In this document: in pieces, positions 1 to 5,766 of the stretch
How positions within the stretch are numbered: the stretch's first letter is position 1
How the letters are laid out: each line of letters starts with the position of its first letter
NCBI GenBank assembly: GCA_035937595.1
Contig: DASZHS010000018.1
Coordinates: 1-12,000, forward strand
From: Palsa-459 sp035937595
Lineage (GTDB): Bacteria; Actinomycetota; Acidimicrobiia; Acidimicrobiales; RAAP-2
DNA: 12,000 nucleotides
Reading direction: 5' to 3'
Notes under the pieces: generated by a model
The model's database searches: none
What the model saw: the letters and a program-made list of their open reading frames with translations, nothing else
What the model was told of the DNA's origin: nothing
Translations under genes and position numbers: made by a program

Positions 1-1
1 A

Positions 2-118
2 CGGCTCAGGCGACTGACAGGCAAGCGGCTCGAGGTTGGAGCGTTGCAACGGGAGGGAGCAAGGATGTTCCCGCTGATTGCCACTCCCCGGAGCAGCCGG
101 CTCTCGGAGTACAACTGA
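2..118 (+). CDS. 3' end of an upstream gene (partial, cut by window edge)
   Basis: A reading frame is open from the window edge to a TGA at 116-118. It would encode about 38 C-terminal residues ending in the tripeptide Glu-Tyr-Asn. About three quarters of its third codon positions are G or C, lower than in the clear genes here but better than in the competing frame ending at 123. The main support is a strong hairpin terminator starting four bases after the stop. An internal ATG at 65 preceded by a purine-rich GGGAGGGAGC could instead begin a 17-residue peptide. I do not recognise the product, and the gene could be an accident of composition. Confidence 0.35.
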   Translation, partial: RLRRLTGKRLEVGALQREGARMFPLIATPRSSRLSEYN

Positions 119-121
119 AGT

Positions 122-160
122 AGGGCGCCCGACCCCGTGGCAACGTGGGGCGGGCGCTCT
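122..160 (+). terminator. Strong hairpin terminator after the edge gene
   Basis: The arm at 122-131 pairs with 151-160 (10 bp, one G-T wobble). After a bulged A at 132, CCCC 133-136 pairs with GGGG 147-150, leaving a 10-base loop. There is no clear T-run, as is common in high-GC actinobacteria. It lies just after the TGA at 116-118. It also contains the GTG at 137, which argues against that codon as the start of the next gene. Confidence 0.6.
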
Positions 161-221
161 CGCGTTGTGCGTGCGCCCGCGTTTGCGCGACGATGGCGTC
201 GTGACACCGCCGCAGCCGCAC

Positions 222-228
222 GGGAGGG
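222..228 (+). promoter_or_regulatory. Ribosome binding site deciding the cyclase start
   Basis: GGGAGGG lies seven bases before GTG 236. It favours that start over the in-frame GTG at 137, which sits inside a terminator loop and would add 33 residues with no family resemblance. Confidence 0.7.
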
Positions 229-235
229 CGCGGGC

Positions 236-1528
236 GTGACCGAGATCCGATACGCCCGCGCCGGCGAGACCCACGTCGCGTTCCGAACCCTCGGCGAGGC
301 TGGGGGCACCGACGTCGTCATGGTGGCCGCCGCCCTCTTCCCCTTCGAGATGCTCGCCGAGGATCGCGTCGCCTCGCGGTTCACCGAGGGCCTCACGGCG
401 CTCGGTCGCCTCGTCGTCTTCGACAAGCGCGGCGTGGGGCTGTCCGATCCGGTCACCGACTGGTCGAGGAGCCTCCAGGACCAGTGGGCCGAGGACCTCC
501 TCGCCGTCATCGACGACGCCGGCCTCGAGCGGCCGGTCGTCGTCTCGTGGGAGCAGCACGGCGTGGCCCGCTTCGCGGCGGCGGCGAGGCCGGGCACGTT
601 CTCCTCGATGGTCCTGATCAACCCGTCGCAGACGACCGCGGGCTTCGTCCGGGACCTCCAACGGCAGAGCGGCCAGATGCTGCCGAACCGGAGCATCGAA
701 GAGATGGCGTTCCCGAGCCGCATCGACGACGAGGGGTTCACCTCGTGGCTGTCGCGGTCGGGCCGCTCGGGCGCCAGCCCGTCGACCGCGTCTCGGATCT
801 GGGCGCACCTGCTCGGCTTCACCTCGTCACTCACGCCACCGGGCATCTCGACGCCGACGCTCCTCTTGCACAACCGCGACTGCCGCCAGTCCGAGGCCGA
901 GGTGCGCGCGGTCGCCGAGCACCTCGCGCACGCGACGTTCGTGCAGGTAGCCGGCAGGGACGTGTACCCGATCGCCGGCGAGGTCGACACCCTCACGGCC
1001 GAGATCGCGGAGTTCGTCACCGGCGTGCGCGTCGAGCTCGCGCCCGAGCGATGCATCGCCGCGGTGCTGTTCACCGATCTCGTCGACTCGACGCAGCGAG
1101 CGGCGGACGCCGGCGACGCGCACTGGCGCGACCTCCTCGACGTCCACGATCACGCGGTCCAGCGGTGCGTGCGCCACCACGGCGGGAGAATCGTGAAGTA
1201 CACGGGCGACGGCGTGCTCGCCCTCCTGCCGTCCGCCGCCGGCGCGCTCGAGACCGCCCGCTCGATCATCGAGGGGCTCACCGAGCAGGGGCTGCAGGTC
1301 CGTGTGGGGATCCACGTGGGTGACGTCGACGTCCGTGGCGACGACGTGTCCGGCCTCGCCGTCAACGTGGCCGCGCGGGTGATGGCGAGCGCCAAAGCCG
1401 GCGAGACGCTCGCCTCGGAGGCGGCGCGCCAGGCGACGCTCGGCACCGGGCAGCGCTTCGAGGAGGTTGGCGCGACGCGGCTGAAGGGATTGCCGGGCGA
1501 GTGGCGGCTCTTCCGATGGGTCCCGTGA
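236..1528 (+). CDS. Alpha/beta-hydrolase-like protein fused to class III adenylate/guanylate cyclase
   Basis: 430 residues. Residues 1-260 have the alpha/beta-hydrolase pattern and residues 270-430 are a class III cyclase domain. This architecture is known from mycobacterial proteins such as Rv1900c. The cyclase makes cAMP or cGMP from the nucleoside triphosphate. Visible residues are metal-binding D281 (FTDLVDST) and D325 (KYTGDG), likely purine-specifying K321 and D370, and transition-state N377 and R381 (NVAAR). A lysine-aspartate pair usually indicates ATP. In the hydrolase part the nucleophile elbow reads VSWEQHG (103-109), so by alignment the usual Ser is Trp105. The position of the catalytic His reads GRDVYP, with Val243. 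The domain is therefore probably a non-catalytic sensor or regulator. No signal peptide or membrane segment is visible, so it should be cytosolic. It stands alone between terminator-like hairpins. The cyclase call is firm; the loss of hydrolase activity is inferred. Confidence 0.93.
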   Translation: MTEIRYARAGETHVAFRTLGEAGGTDVVMVAAALFPFEMLAEDRVASRFTEGLTALGRLVVFDKRGVGLSDPVTDWSRSLQDQWAEDLLAVIDDAGLERPVVVSWEQHGVARFAAAARPGTFSSMVLINPSQTTAGFVRDLQRQSGQMLPNRSIEEMAFPSRIDDEGFTSWLSRSGRSGASPSTASRIWAHLLGFTSSLTPPGISTPTLLLHNRDCRQSEAEVRAVAEHLAHATFVQVAGRDVYPIAGEVDTLTAEIAEFVTGVRVELAPERCIAAVLFTDLVDSTQRAADAGDAHWRDLLDVHDHAVQRCVRHHGGRIVKYTGDGVLALLPSAAGALETARSIIEGLTEQGLQVRVGIHVGDVDVRGDDVSGLAVNVAARVMASAKAGETLASEAARQATLGTGQRFEEVGATRLKGLPGEWRLFRWVP

Positions 1529-1619
1529 CGAGCCGCACCGGCGCGACCGCGAACGATCGGCACGGCCCCTGTGCGAGCATGGAGGCGATGCCGTCGACAC
1601 GAGGGGTAGCGACGCTGGA

Positions 1620-1649
1620 GGCGTTCGGACACGGGCTCGTTCCGACGCC
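1620..1649 (+). terminator. Candidate hairpin terminator after the cyclase
   Basis: GGCGTTCGGA (1620-1629) pairs with TCCGACGCC (1641-1649): nine base pairs with one bulged T and an 11-base loop. It lies 92 bases after the cyclase stop and 21 bases before the next start. No T-run follows. It could instead be a leader hairpin for the next gene. Confidence 0.35.
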
Positions 1650-1670
1650 GTCCACGCGACCCGTCCCCCG

Positions 1671-2714
1671 GTGACCAGGGGGGCGCGCGGCCCCGAGCAC
1701 CGCGCCCGGCCGCTCGCGATCGTGCTCGCCGTCGTCGCGCTCGCCGGTGCGGGCGTGGCCCTCGCGACGGTGCTGCACCCCCGCTCGAGGTCGTCGACGA
1801 CGTCGACGACCTCGACGACACCACGAGGACCGGTGCAGGCGACCCCCGGGTGGGGCGTCATCACCCGGACCGCCCGCGGCGTCGCGGTCGACCAGCGGTG
1901 GTTCGCCGTCCCCGGTGGGGCACGGGTCTACGTGCTCCGGTTCCGCAAGGGCACCGTCGCGTTCCACTTCCACGTCGGCTCTGAGGACCCGCCCGGTGCG
2001 AACCTCGCCGTCCCGCTCGACGCGAGGTCGTTCATCTCGGCGTGGGAGTGGCGCGTGGGCGTCGTGGGGGTGTTCAACGGAGGGTTCAAGCGCAACGCCC
2101 GCGCCGGCGGCACGGTCGTCGACGGCTACGTCGCCGTGCCGCTCCGGCTCGGGGCACCGACCCTCGTCATCGACGCACGGGGCCAGATGGCCCTCGGCAC
2201 CTGGGGCCACGGCGTGCCCGCCGGGGGGCAGCCGGTCGTCGCGGCGCGCCAGAACCTCGGCTACCTCGTCGACCGTGGTGCGGTCACGCGGTTGGCGCCG
2301 CACCTCGCGGCGTGGGGTTCCACGCTCGGGGGTGCGAACGCCGTCGCTCGGACCGGGCTCGGGCTCAACCGAGCGGGCGACGTGCTGTACGCCGTCGGCG
2401 CGCCCATCCTGCCGATCGACCTCGCGCGCGCGCTCGTCGCGGCGGGCGCGGTCCGGGCGATCGAGCTCGACATCAACCCGTACTGGCCGATCTCCGGCGC
2501 CTCCCGCGTGCCGCTCCACGCGCCGTCGGGGTTCCGCTTCACGAGTCCGTACTCCGAGCACAGCCCCACGATCTACGAGTCGTCGTGGCTGCGCGACTTC
2601 TTCGTCGTCGTCGCCGAGCCGCCACCGGCGCGCTGCCGGGTGACGTCGCCCGTGCCGGTCGCCCGCGACGTCGACGCCGAGCGGCTGTCGATCGCCTGCA
2701 CGCCACGTCGCTGA
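1671..2714 (+). CDS. Membrane-anchored phosphodiester glycosidase-like (NAGPA/DUF2233-type) protein
   Basis: 347 residues. A basic N-terminus (1-14) is followed by one hydrophobic segment (about 15-35) with no clear cleavage site, then a Ser/Thr linker (41-50) and a globular domain (about 60-315). The protein is therefore probably anchored in the membrane with the domain outside. The order of motifs fits the phosphodiester glycosidase family: NGGF at 136-139, RTGLGLN at 227-233, and an acidic segment ELDIN at 265-269 where typical members have a LDGGGS-like motif. Known members cleave sugar phosphodiesters, such as mannose 6-phosphate uncovering enzyme. The altered last motif makes activity uncertain. 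GTG 1671 has no good Shine-Dalgarno sequence but gives the expected charged N-terminus, and I see no better start. The Ser/Thr linker is encoded by a 31-bp inverted repeat. Confidence 0.8.
   Translation: MTRGARGPEHRARPLAIVLAVVALAGAGVALATVLHPRSRSSTTSTTSTTPRGPVQATPGWGVITRTARGVAVDQRWFAVPGGARVYVLRFRKGTVAFHFHVGSEDPPGANLAVPLDARSFISAWEWRVGVVGVFNGGFKRNARAGGTVVDGYVAVPLRLGAPTLVIDARGQMALGTWGHGVPAGGQPVVAARQNLGYLVDRGAVTRLAPHLAAWGSTLGGANAVARTGLGLNRAGDVLYAVGAPILPIDLARALVAAGAVRAIELDINPYWPISGASRVPLHAPSGFRFTSPYSEHSPTIYESSWLRDFFVVVAEPPPARCRVTSPVPVARDVDAERLSIACTPRR
1785..1815. repeat. 31-bp perfect inverted repeat inside a coding region
   Basis: TCGAGGTCGTCGACG (1785-1799), a central A (1800), and the exact reverse complement of the arm (1801-1815). 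It encodes residues 39-49 of the glycosidase-like protein, the Ser/Thr linker just after the membrane segment. It partly reflects alternating TCG and ACG codons, which are quasi-palindromic. Confidence 0.85.
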
Positions 2715-2724
2715 CGGACCGTCA
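2712..2724. repeat. Palindrome formed by two convergent stop codons
   Basis: TGACGG, a central A, and CCGTCA form a 13-bp perfect inverted repeat. Its ends are the TGA stops of the two convergent genes. The stem is too short for a confident terminator, and no other hairpin separates the genes. Confidence 0.4.
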
Positions 2725-3216
2725 CGGCGGCGGTGCGACCCCCGGCGGCGTCGGCGCGGCCGGCTCGTCGGCGCTCCCCGCGGACGTGCGCACGGTCTCC
2801 TTCGACGACCGGAGCACCAAGAGGACGGTCCCGCCCGCCTGGATCGTGCCGGCCAGCAGGGCGATGACGATGCCGACGCGCGGCCCGTAGGAGAGCGAGG
2901 TGCCGAGCCCGACGTCGACGCTGCCGATCGTGAGGCAGCGGACCGCGACGAGCACGGTGCCGAGGACGGACGCGCCGAGCAGGACCTCGACGGGCACCGG
3001 CACGCCGGCGCGCCGCACGAGCACCAGGACGCCCACGGCGGCGAGCAGGAGCGCCCCGAGCAACCCGAAGCCGCTCGAGAACCCCGTCACGGCAGCCCCG
3101 ACGCCCAGGTACTCCACCCCGTACCACGGCAGGAAGAGCGCGACGATCCCGGTCGCCGCCGTCCCGACGACCAGCCACTCGAGCACCGACAGGTCTCTCA
3201 CCTCGAGCTTGGCCAC
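2722..3216 (-). CDS. Small four-helix membrane protein with LPWY motif, unknown function
   Basis: 164 residues with four predicted membrane helices (about 14-29, 48-68, 78-95, 112-135) and a Pro/Ala-rich C-terminal tail (about 145-164). Helix 1 ends in LPWYG (29-33). The same layout occurs in each half of the larger membrane protein at 10837-11892, so the two are probably related. I chose GTG 3216 because GAGGG lies six bases before it. The in-frame TTG at 3222 would directly abut that ribosome binding site. The gene converges on the glycosidase-like gene, with stops 7 bp apart, and is divergent from the CX5C repeat gene. I do not recognise a named family and assign no function. Confidence 0.82.
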   Translation of the reverse strand: MAKLEVRDLSVLEWLVVGTAATGIVALFLPWYGVEYLGVGAAVTGFSSGFGLLGALLLAAVGVLVLVRRAGVPVPVEVLLGASVLGTVLVAVRCLTIGSVDVGLGTSLSYGPRVGIVIALLAGTIQAGGTVLLVLRSSKETVRTSAGSADEPAAPTPPGVAPPP

Positions 3217-3222
3217 GCGCAA

Positions 3223-3227
3223 CCCTC
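3223..3227 (-). promoter_or_regulatory. Ribosome binding site deciding the small membrane protein start
   Basis: Read on the minus strand this is GAGGG, six bases before GTG 3216. It supports that start over TTG 3222. Confidence 0.55.
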
Positions 3228-3260
3228 GTCACTCTCGAGCGCCAGCCCAGATGTTCCCAC

Positions 3261-3282
3261 GGCGTCCGGGCGAGCGGACGCC
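3261..3282. promoter_or_regulatory. Inverted repeat in divergent intergenic region
   Basis: GGCGTCC (3261-3267) and GGACGCC (3276-3282) are perfect 7-bp arms around an 8-base spacer. They lie between the divergent starts at 3216 and 3383. This could be an operator serving one or both genes or a chance GC-rich repeat. No regulator gene is adjacent. Confidence 0.25.
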
Positions 3283-3370
3283 CGTGTTCGCACGTCGACG
3301 CAGCCCACGTGCGACCGCGTGGTCCTGGCAGCAGGGTGCGTGACACGGCGCTCCGCCGAGCACCGCGGCG

Positions 3371-3376
3371 TAGGTT
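3371..3376 (+). promoter_or_regulatory. Candidate -10 element of a leaderless transcript
   Basis: TAGGTT fits the TANNNT form of -10 elements and ends six bases before GTG 3383. Transcription from it would start at or next to the start codon, giving a leaderless mRNA. The gene has no convincing Shine-Dalgarno sequence. No good -35 hexamer is seen at the usual distance. Confidence 0.35.
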
Positions 3377-3382
3377 GCCTCC

Positions 3383-4663
3383 GTGGGAGCACGGCGAGCG
3401 CTCGGTGCGGTGTCGCTCGTCCTCGCCGTGCTGGCGACGCCGTCCGCACCATCGGTACCGGGCCGCGCCACGTCGCCCTGGCGAGTCACGCGCACGGTCC
3501 TCGTCGCGCCACCGATGGCGGCGGCACGCGGCGGGCAGGCCGAGCTGCTCGGGGTCGACTGCCCGCCGGGAGGCGGCTGCGTCGCGGTCGGGGACTTCGC
3601 GCTGCGATCCGAGGTGCACCTGCCGATGGCGTCGCGCCGCGTCTCGAACCGCTGGCAGCGCGCGGTCGCCATCGCACCGCCGCGCAGCGGCGACCAGACG
3701 GCCTACGCCTCGCTCTCGAGCGTGGCGTGCGCCGATGCGCGGACCTGCGTCGCGGTCGGCACCTACACCGGCCACCCGCACGGTGCGCGCTCCGGCGACC
3801 AGCTGCCCATGGCGGTCGTCGAGCGGGCGGGGGTCTGGCAGCCCGCGGTCGCGCTCACCCTCCCGCCGAACGCGCACGTCACCGGCGGCACCGCCGGCCT
3901 CCCGACCGCGGTGTGGTGCACCGTGACCGGCCGCTGCACGGTCATCGGGTGGTACTGGACGCGGGCAGGGGTGACGCGCGGCTTCCGGATCGCCGTCGAG
4001 CTGCGCGCCGGCGTCGGCGGCTCGGTGGGACGGGGCGTCGCGCTGCCGTTCGCCCCGCTCCACGGCATCTCCCCCTCGGCGAGCGACCTCGAGCTCTACG
4101 GACTTGCCTGCGTGGCGCTCGGTGCGTGCCTCGCCGTCGGCCAGCTCAACGGCGTCCCGGTCGCGCAGCGCGAGACGCGGCGGGGCTGGTCAACGCCGCT
4201 CGCCCTGCCGGCCACGACGCGGACCGGCGGGTCGCCGCTCGTCGCAGTGGCCTGCGCCGCGGCAACGAGGTGTCTCGCCGTCGGCCTGACCTTCGACACG
4301 CTGGGCCCGACGGGCTGGACCGAGGCACCGGCGCCATCCGGCGGCGCGAGCGCCCGCTTCAACGGCGTCGCCTGCTCCTCTCCCCCTCGCTGCGTCGCGG
4401 TCGGCGACGTCGGCGGGTCGGGGCCTGGCGCCGGGACGATCGTCGCCGTCGTGGCGGCTGGCTCGACGCGCGGCCTGCGCACGACGCTGCTCGTCGGTGG
4501 CGTCCCCAACGGCGGGCCGGGGCCGGCGAGCTTCGCCGCGCTCAACGGCGTCGCGTGCACGAGGTCGGGGGTCTGCACGGCGGTCGGGACCGAGGGCGGC
4601 GGCGGTGGACCGCACATCGCCGGCTTCTCGCATCCCATCGCCACGGTCTTCTCCCGCGTGTAG
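3383..4663 (+). CDS. Secreted protein with seven CX5C-xAVG repeats, predicted beta-propeller-like
   Basis: 426 residues. The N-terminus MGARRALGAVSLVLAVLA looks like a Sec signal peptide, cleaved somewhere about residues 22-30, so the mature protein should be exported. All fourteen cysteines fall in seven CX5C pairs: 60/66, 116/122, 179/185, 243/249, 291/297, 331/337 and 392/398. Nearly every pair is followed by a short beta-like core, typically CxAVG (CTVIG in the third). Spacing between repeats is 40 to 64 residues. Seven such repeats suggest a seven-bladed propeller with one disulfide per repeat, which is inference from repeat number and length. Similar CxAVG repeats occur in exported actinobacterial proteins of unknown function. 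No catalytic motif, cell-wall sorting signal or C-terminal membrane segment is visible. The GTG 3383 start is supported by the signal peptide and a possible leaderless promoter. Confidence 0.85.
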   Translation: MGARRALGAVSLVLAVLATPSAPSVPGRATSPWRVTRTVLVAPPMAAARGGQAELLGVDCPPGGGCVAVGDFALRSEVHLPMASRRVSNRWQRAVAIAPPRSGDQTAYASLSSVACADARTCVAVGTYTGHPHGARSGDQLPMAVVERAGVWQPAVALTLPPNAHVTGGTAGLPTAVWCTVTGRCTVIGWYWTRAGVTRGFRIAVELRAGVGGSVGRGVALPFAPLHGISPSASDLELYGLACVALGACLAVGQLNGVPVAQRETRRGWSTPLALPATTRTGGSPLVAVACAAATRCLAVGLTFDTLGPTGWTEAPAPSGGASARFNGVACSSPPRCVAVGDVGGSGPGAGTIVAVVAAGSTRGLRTTLLVGGVPNGGPGPASFAALNGVACTRSGVCTAVGTEGGGGGPHIAGFSHPIATVFSRV

Positions 4664-4670
4664 CGGCCGC

Positions 4671-4688
4671 ACGGCGCGCGCGTGCCGT
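4671..4688. terminator. Weak hairpin between convergent genes
   Basis: ACGGC (4671-4675) pairs with GCCGT (4684-4688), with further G-C and wobble pairs possible inside. It lies between the stop of the CX5C repeat gene (4663) and that of the SDR gene (4723). It has no T-run, so its role as a shared terminator is tentative. Confidence 0.3.
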
Positions 4689-4722
4689 CGAGCCAGCGAG
4701 GTGTCGGGGTCCGCGCGAGTGG

Positions 4723-5487
4723 TCAGACCGCCGTCCAGCCGCCGTCGATGACGAGGACCTGCCCGGTCATGTAGCTCGACGCGGCGGTCGCGAGGAAGAG
4801 CAGGGGGCCGTCGAGCTCCTCCAGCGTCGGGGGGCGTGCGAGGAGCGTGTGGCTGCGGATCGAGCGGTCGAGGGCGGGGTCGGCGAGGAACCCGGTCATC
4901 TCGCTCGGGAAGTAGCCGGGGGCCAGCGCGTTCACCCGCACCCCCCGCTCCCCCCATTGGGCCGCGAGCTGTCGGGTGAGGCTGATCAGGGCACCCTTCG
5001 TGGCGTTGTAGGCGGCCATCGGCCCGCGCGAAGCGACGATGCCGTAGATGGAGGCGACGTTGATCACGCTGGCCGCGGGTGAGCCGAACAGCAACGGGCC
5101 AGCCAGCCGACACAGGTCCAGGATGCTGATCAGATTGACGTCGACGACGCGCACGAGCTCCTCGAGCGACTGATCCTCGATGGGCCCGTCGTCGCACGCC
5201 CCGGCGTTGTTCACAAGGACGTCGAGCCCACCGAGCGCACGGAGTCGCTCCATGAGGGCGTGCCGGTGGTGCGCGTCGGTGACGTCGCCGGCGATCGCCT
5301 CCAGACGTTCGCCGCACTCGCTCGCGAGGTCGTCGAGTCGCTCGCCGCGGCGTGCCGTCACGACGACGGTCGCGCCCGCTTGGTGCAGGACCCGCGCGAA
5401 CCGGGCGCCCAGCCCTGCGGACGCCCCGGTCACCAGCGCGACGCGACCGTCCAGGCGCCACGGCGCTTCATCGGGGCGGTCGGACAC
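4723..5487 (-). CDS. SDR family NAD(P)-dependent oxidoreductase
   Basis: 254 residues from GTG 5487, a normal length for a classical short-chain dehydrogenase/reductase. Visible motifs are the cofactor loop TGASAGLG (20-27), NNAG (93-96), active-site N118, S146 (INVAS) and the Y160-xxx-K164 pair. The C-terminal segment PGYFPSEMT is the usual region after beta-6. The enzyme should oxidise or reduce a hydroxyl/keto group using NAD(P) in the cytosol. The substrate cannot be read from sequence. In-frame GTG codons at 5517 and 5535 are also possible starts, and none has a clear ribosome binding site. 5487 gives the most typical N-terminus. The gene is divergent from the saccharopine-dehydrogenase-like gene, so a shared regulatory region is plausible. 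Confidence 0.92.
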   Translation of the reverse strand: MSDRPDEAPWRLDGRVALVTGASAGLGARFARVLHQAGATVVVTARRGERLDDLASECGERLEAIAGDVTDAHHRHALMERLRALGGLDVLVNNAGACDDGPIEDQSLEELVRVVDVNLISILDLCRLAGPLLFGSPAASVINVASIYGIVASRGPMAAYNATKGALISLTRQLAAQWGERGVRVNALAPGYFPSEMTGFLADPALDRSIRSHTLLARPPTLEELDGPLLFLATAASSYMTGQVLVIDGGWTAV

Positions 5488-5632
5488 GCGTGCACGCGCC
5501 GATGTCCCGTCCCCCACAGTCGAATACTGACGCACGGCCAAGGGGCTCGCTGGCAGCGCGCGTCGACGTGGCCCGCCTTGAAGTTCGTTCGAGTGCGAGG
5601 TGCGTCGTCGCCCATGTCGTTGTAGCGGCAGG

Positions 5633-5650
5633 CACGGTGCTAGGACCGTG
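5633..5650. promoter_or_regulatory. Inverted repeat (possible operator) between divergent enzyme genes
   Basis: CACGGT (5633-5638), spacer GCTAGG, ACCGTG (5645-5650): perfect 6-bp arms, extendable by one wobble pair. It lies 116 bases before the saccharopine-dehydrogenase-like gene and about 146 bases before the SDR start. It could be an operator or a hairpin. Confidence 0.3.
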
Positions 5651-5703
5651 TCTCGATGTCGTCCGCATCCCTCGCACCCGAGCGCGTCGTTCGCCGCGAC
5701 CTC

Positions 5704-5743
5704 GAGGACCGATCGTGGTCCTCTGCACCAGGGTCGACGGTGC
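5704..5743 (+). promoter_or_regulatory. Two adjacent hairpins in the leader of the saccharopine dehydrogenase-like gene
   Basis: GAGGACC (5704-5710) pairs perfectly with GGTCCTC (5717-5723) across a 6-base loop. Directly after it, GCACC (5725-5729) pairs with GGTGC (5739-5743). They end 23 bases before GTG 5767 and 13 bases before the ribosome binding site. This could be an operator pair or a structured mRNA leader. It does not match a riboswitch I can recognise. Confidence 0.35.
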
Positions 5744-5756
5744 GTCCCAACTGAGC

Positions 5757-5761
5757 GGAGG
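5757..5761 (+). promoter_or_regulatory. Ribosome binding site
   Basis: GGAGG lies five bases before GTG 5767. It fixes the start of the saccharopine-dehydrogenase-family gene at the first residue of its Rossmann fold. Confidence 0.7.
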
Positions 5762-5766
5762 TCCGC

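Noticed and set aside
6..221. A 71-codon minus-strand frame at the left edge
   Set aside because: It has no family resemblance or ribosome binding site and crosses the strong hairpin at 122-160.
137..235. Earlier GTG start for the cyclase fusion
   Set aside because: It falls within a terminator loop, has no ribosome binding site and adds an Arg-rich stretch. GTG 236 has a good GGGAGGG at proper spacing.
3319..5082. A 587-codon plus-strand frame over the CX5C gene and into the SDR gene
   Set aside because: It is low-complexity and Arg-rich and covers genes on both strands that have clear motifs.
5704..5743. Lysine riboswitch in the leader of the saccharopine dehydrogenase-like gene
   Set aside because: The lysine riboswitch is about 170 bases with a conserved multi-helix core. 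Only two short hairpins are seen here.
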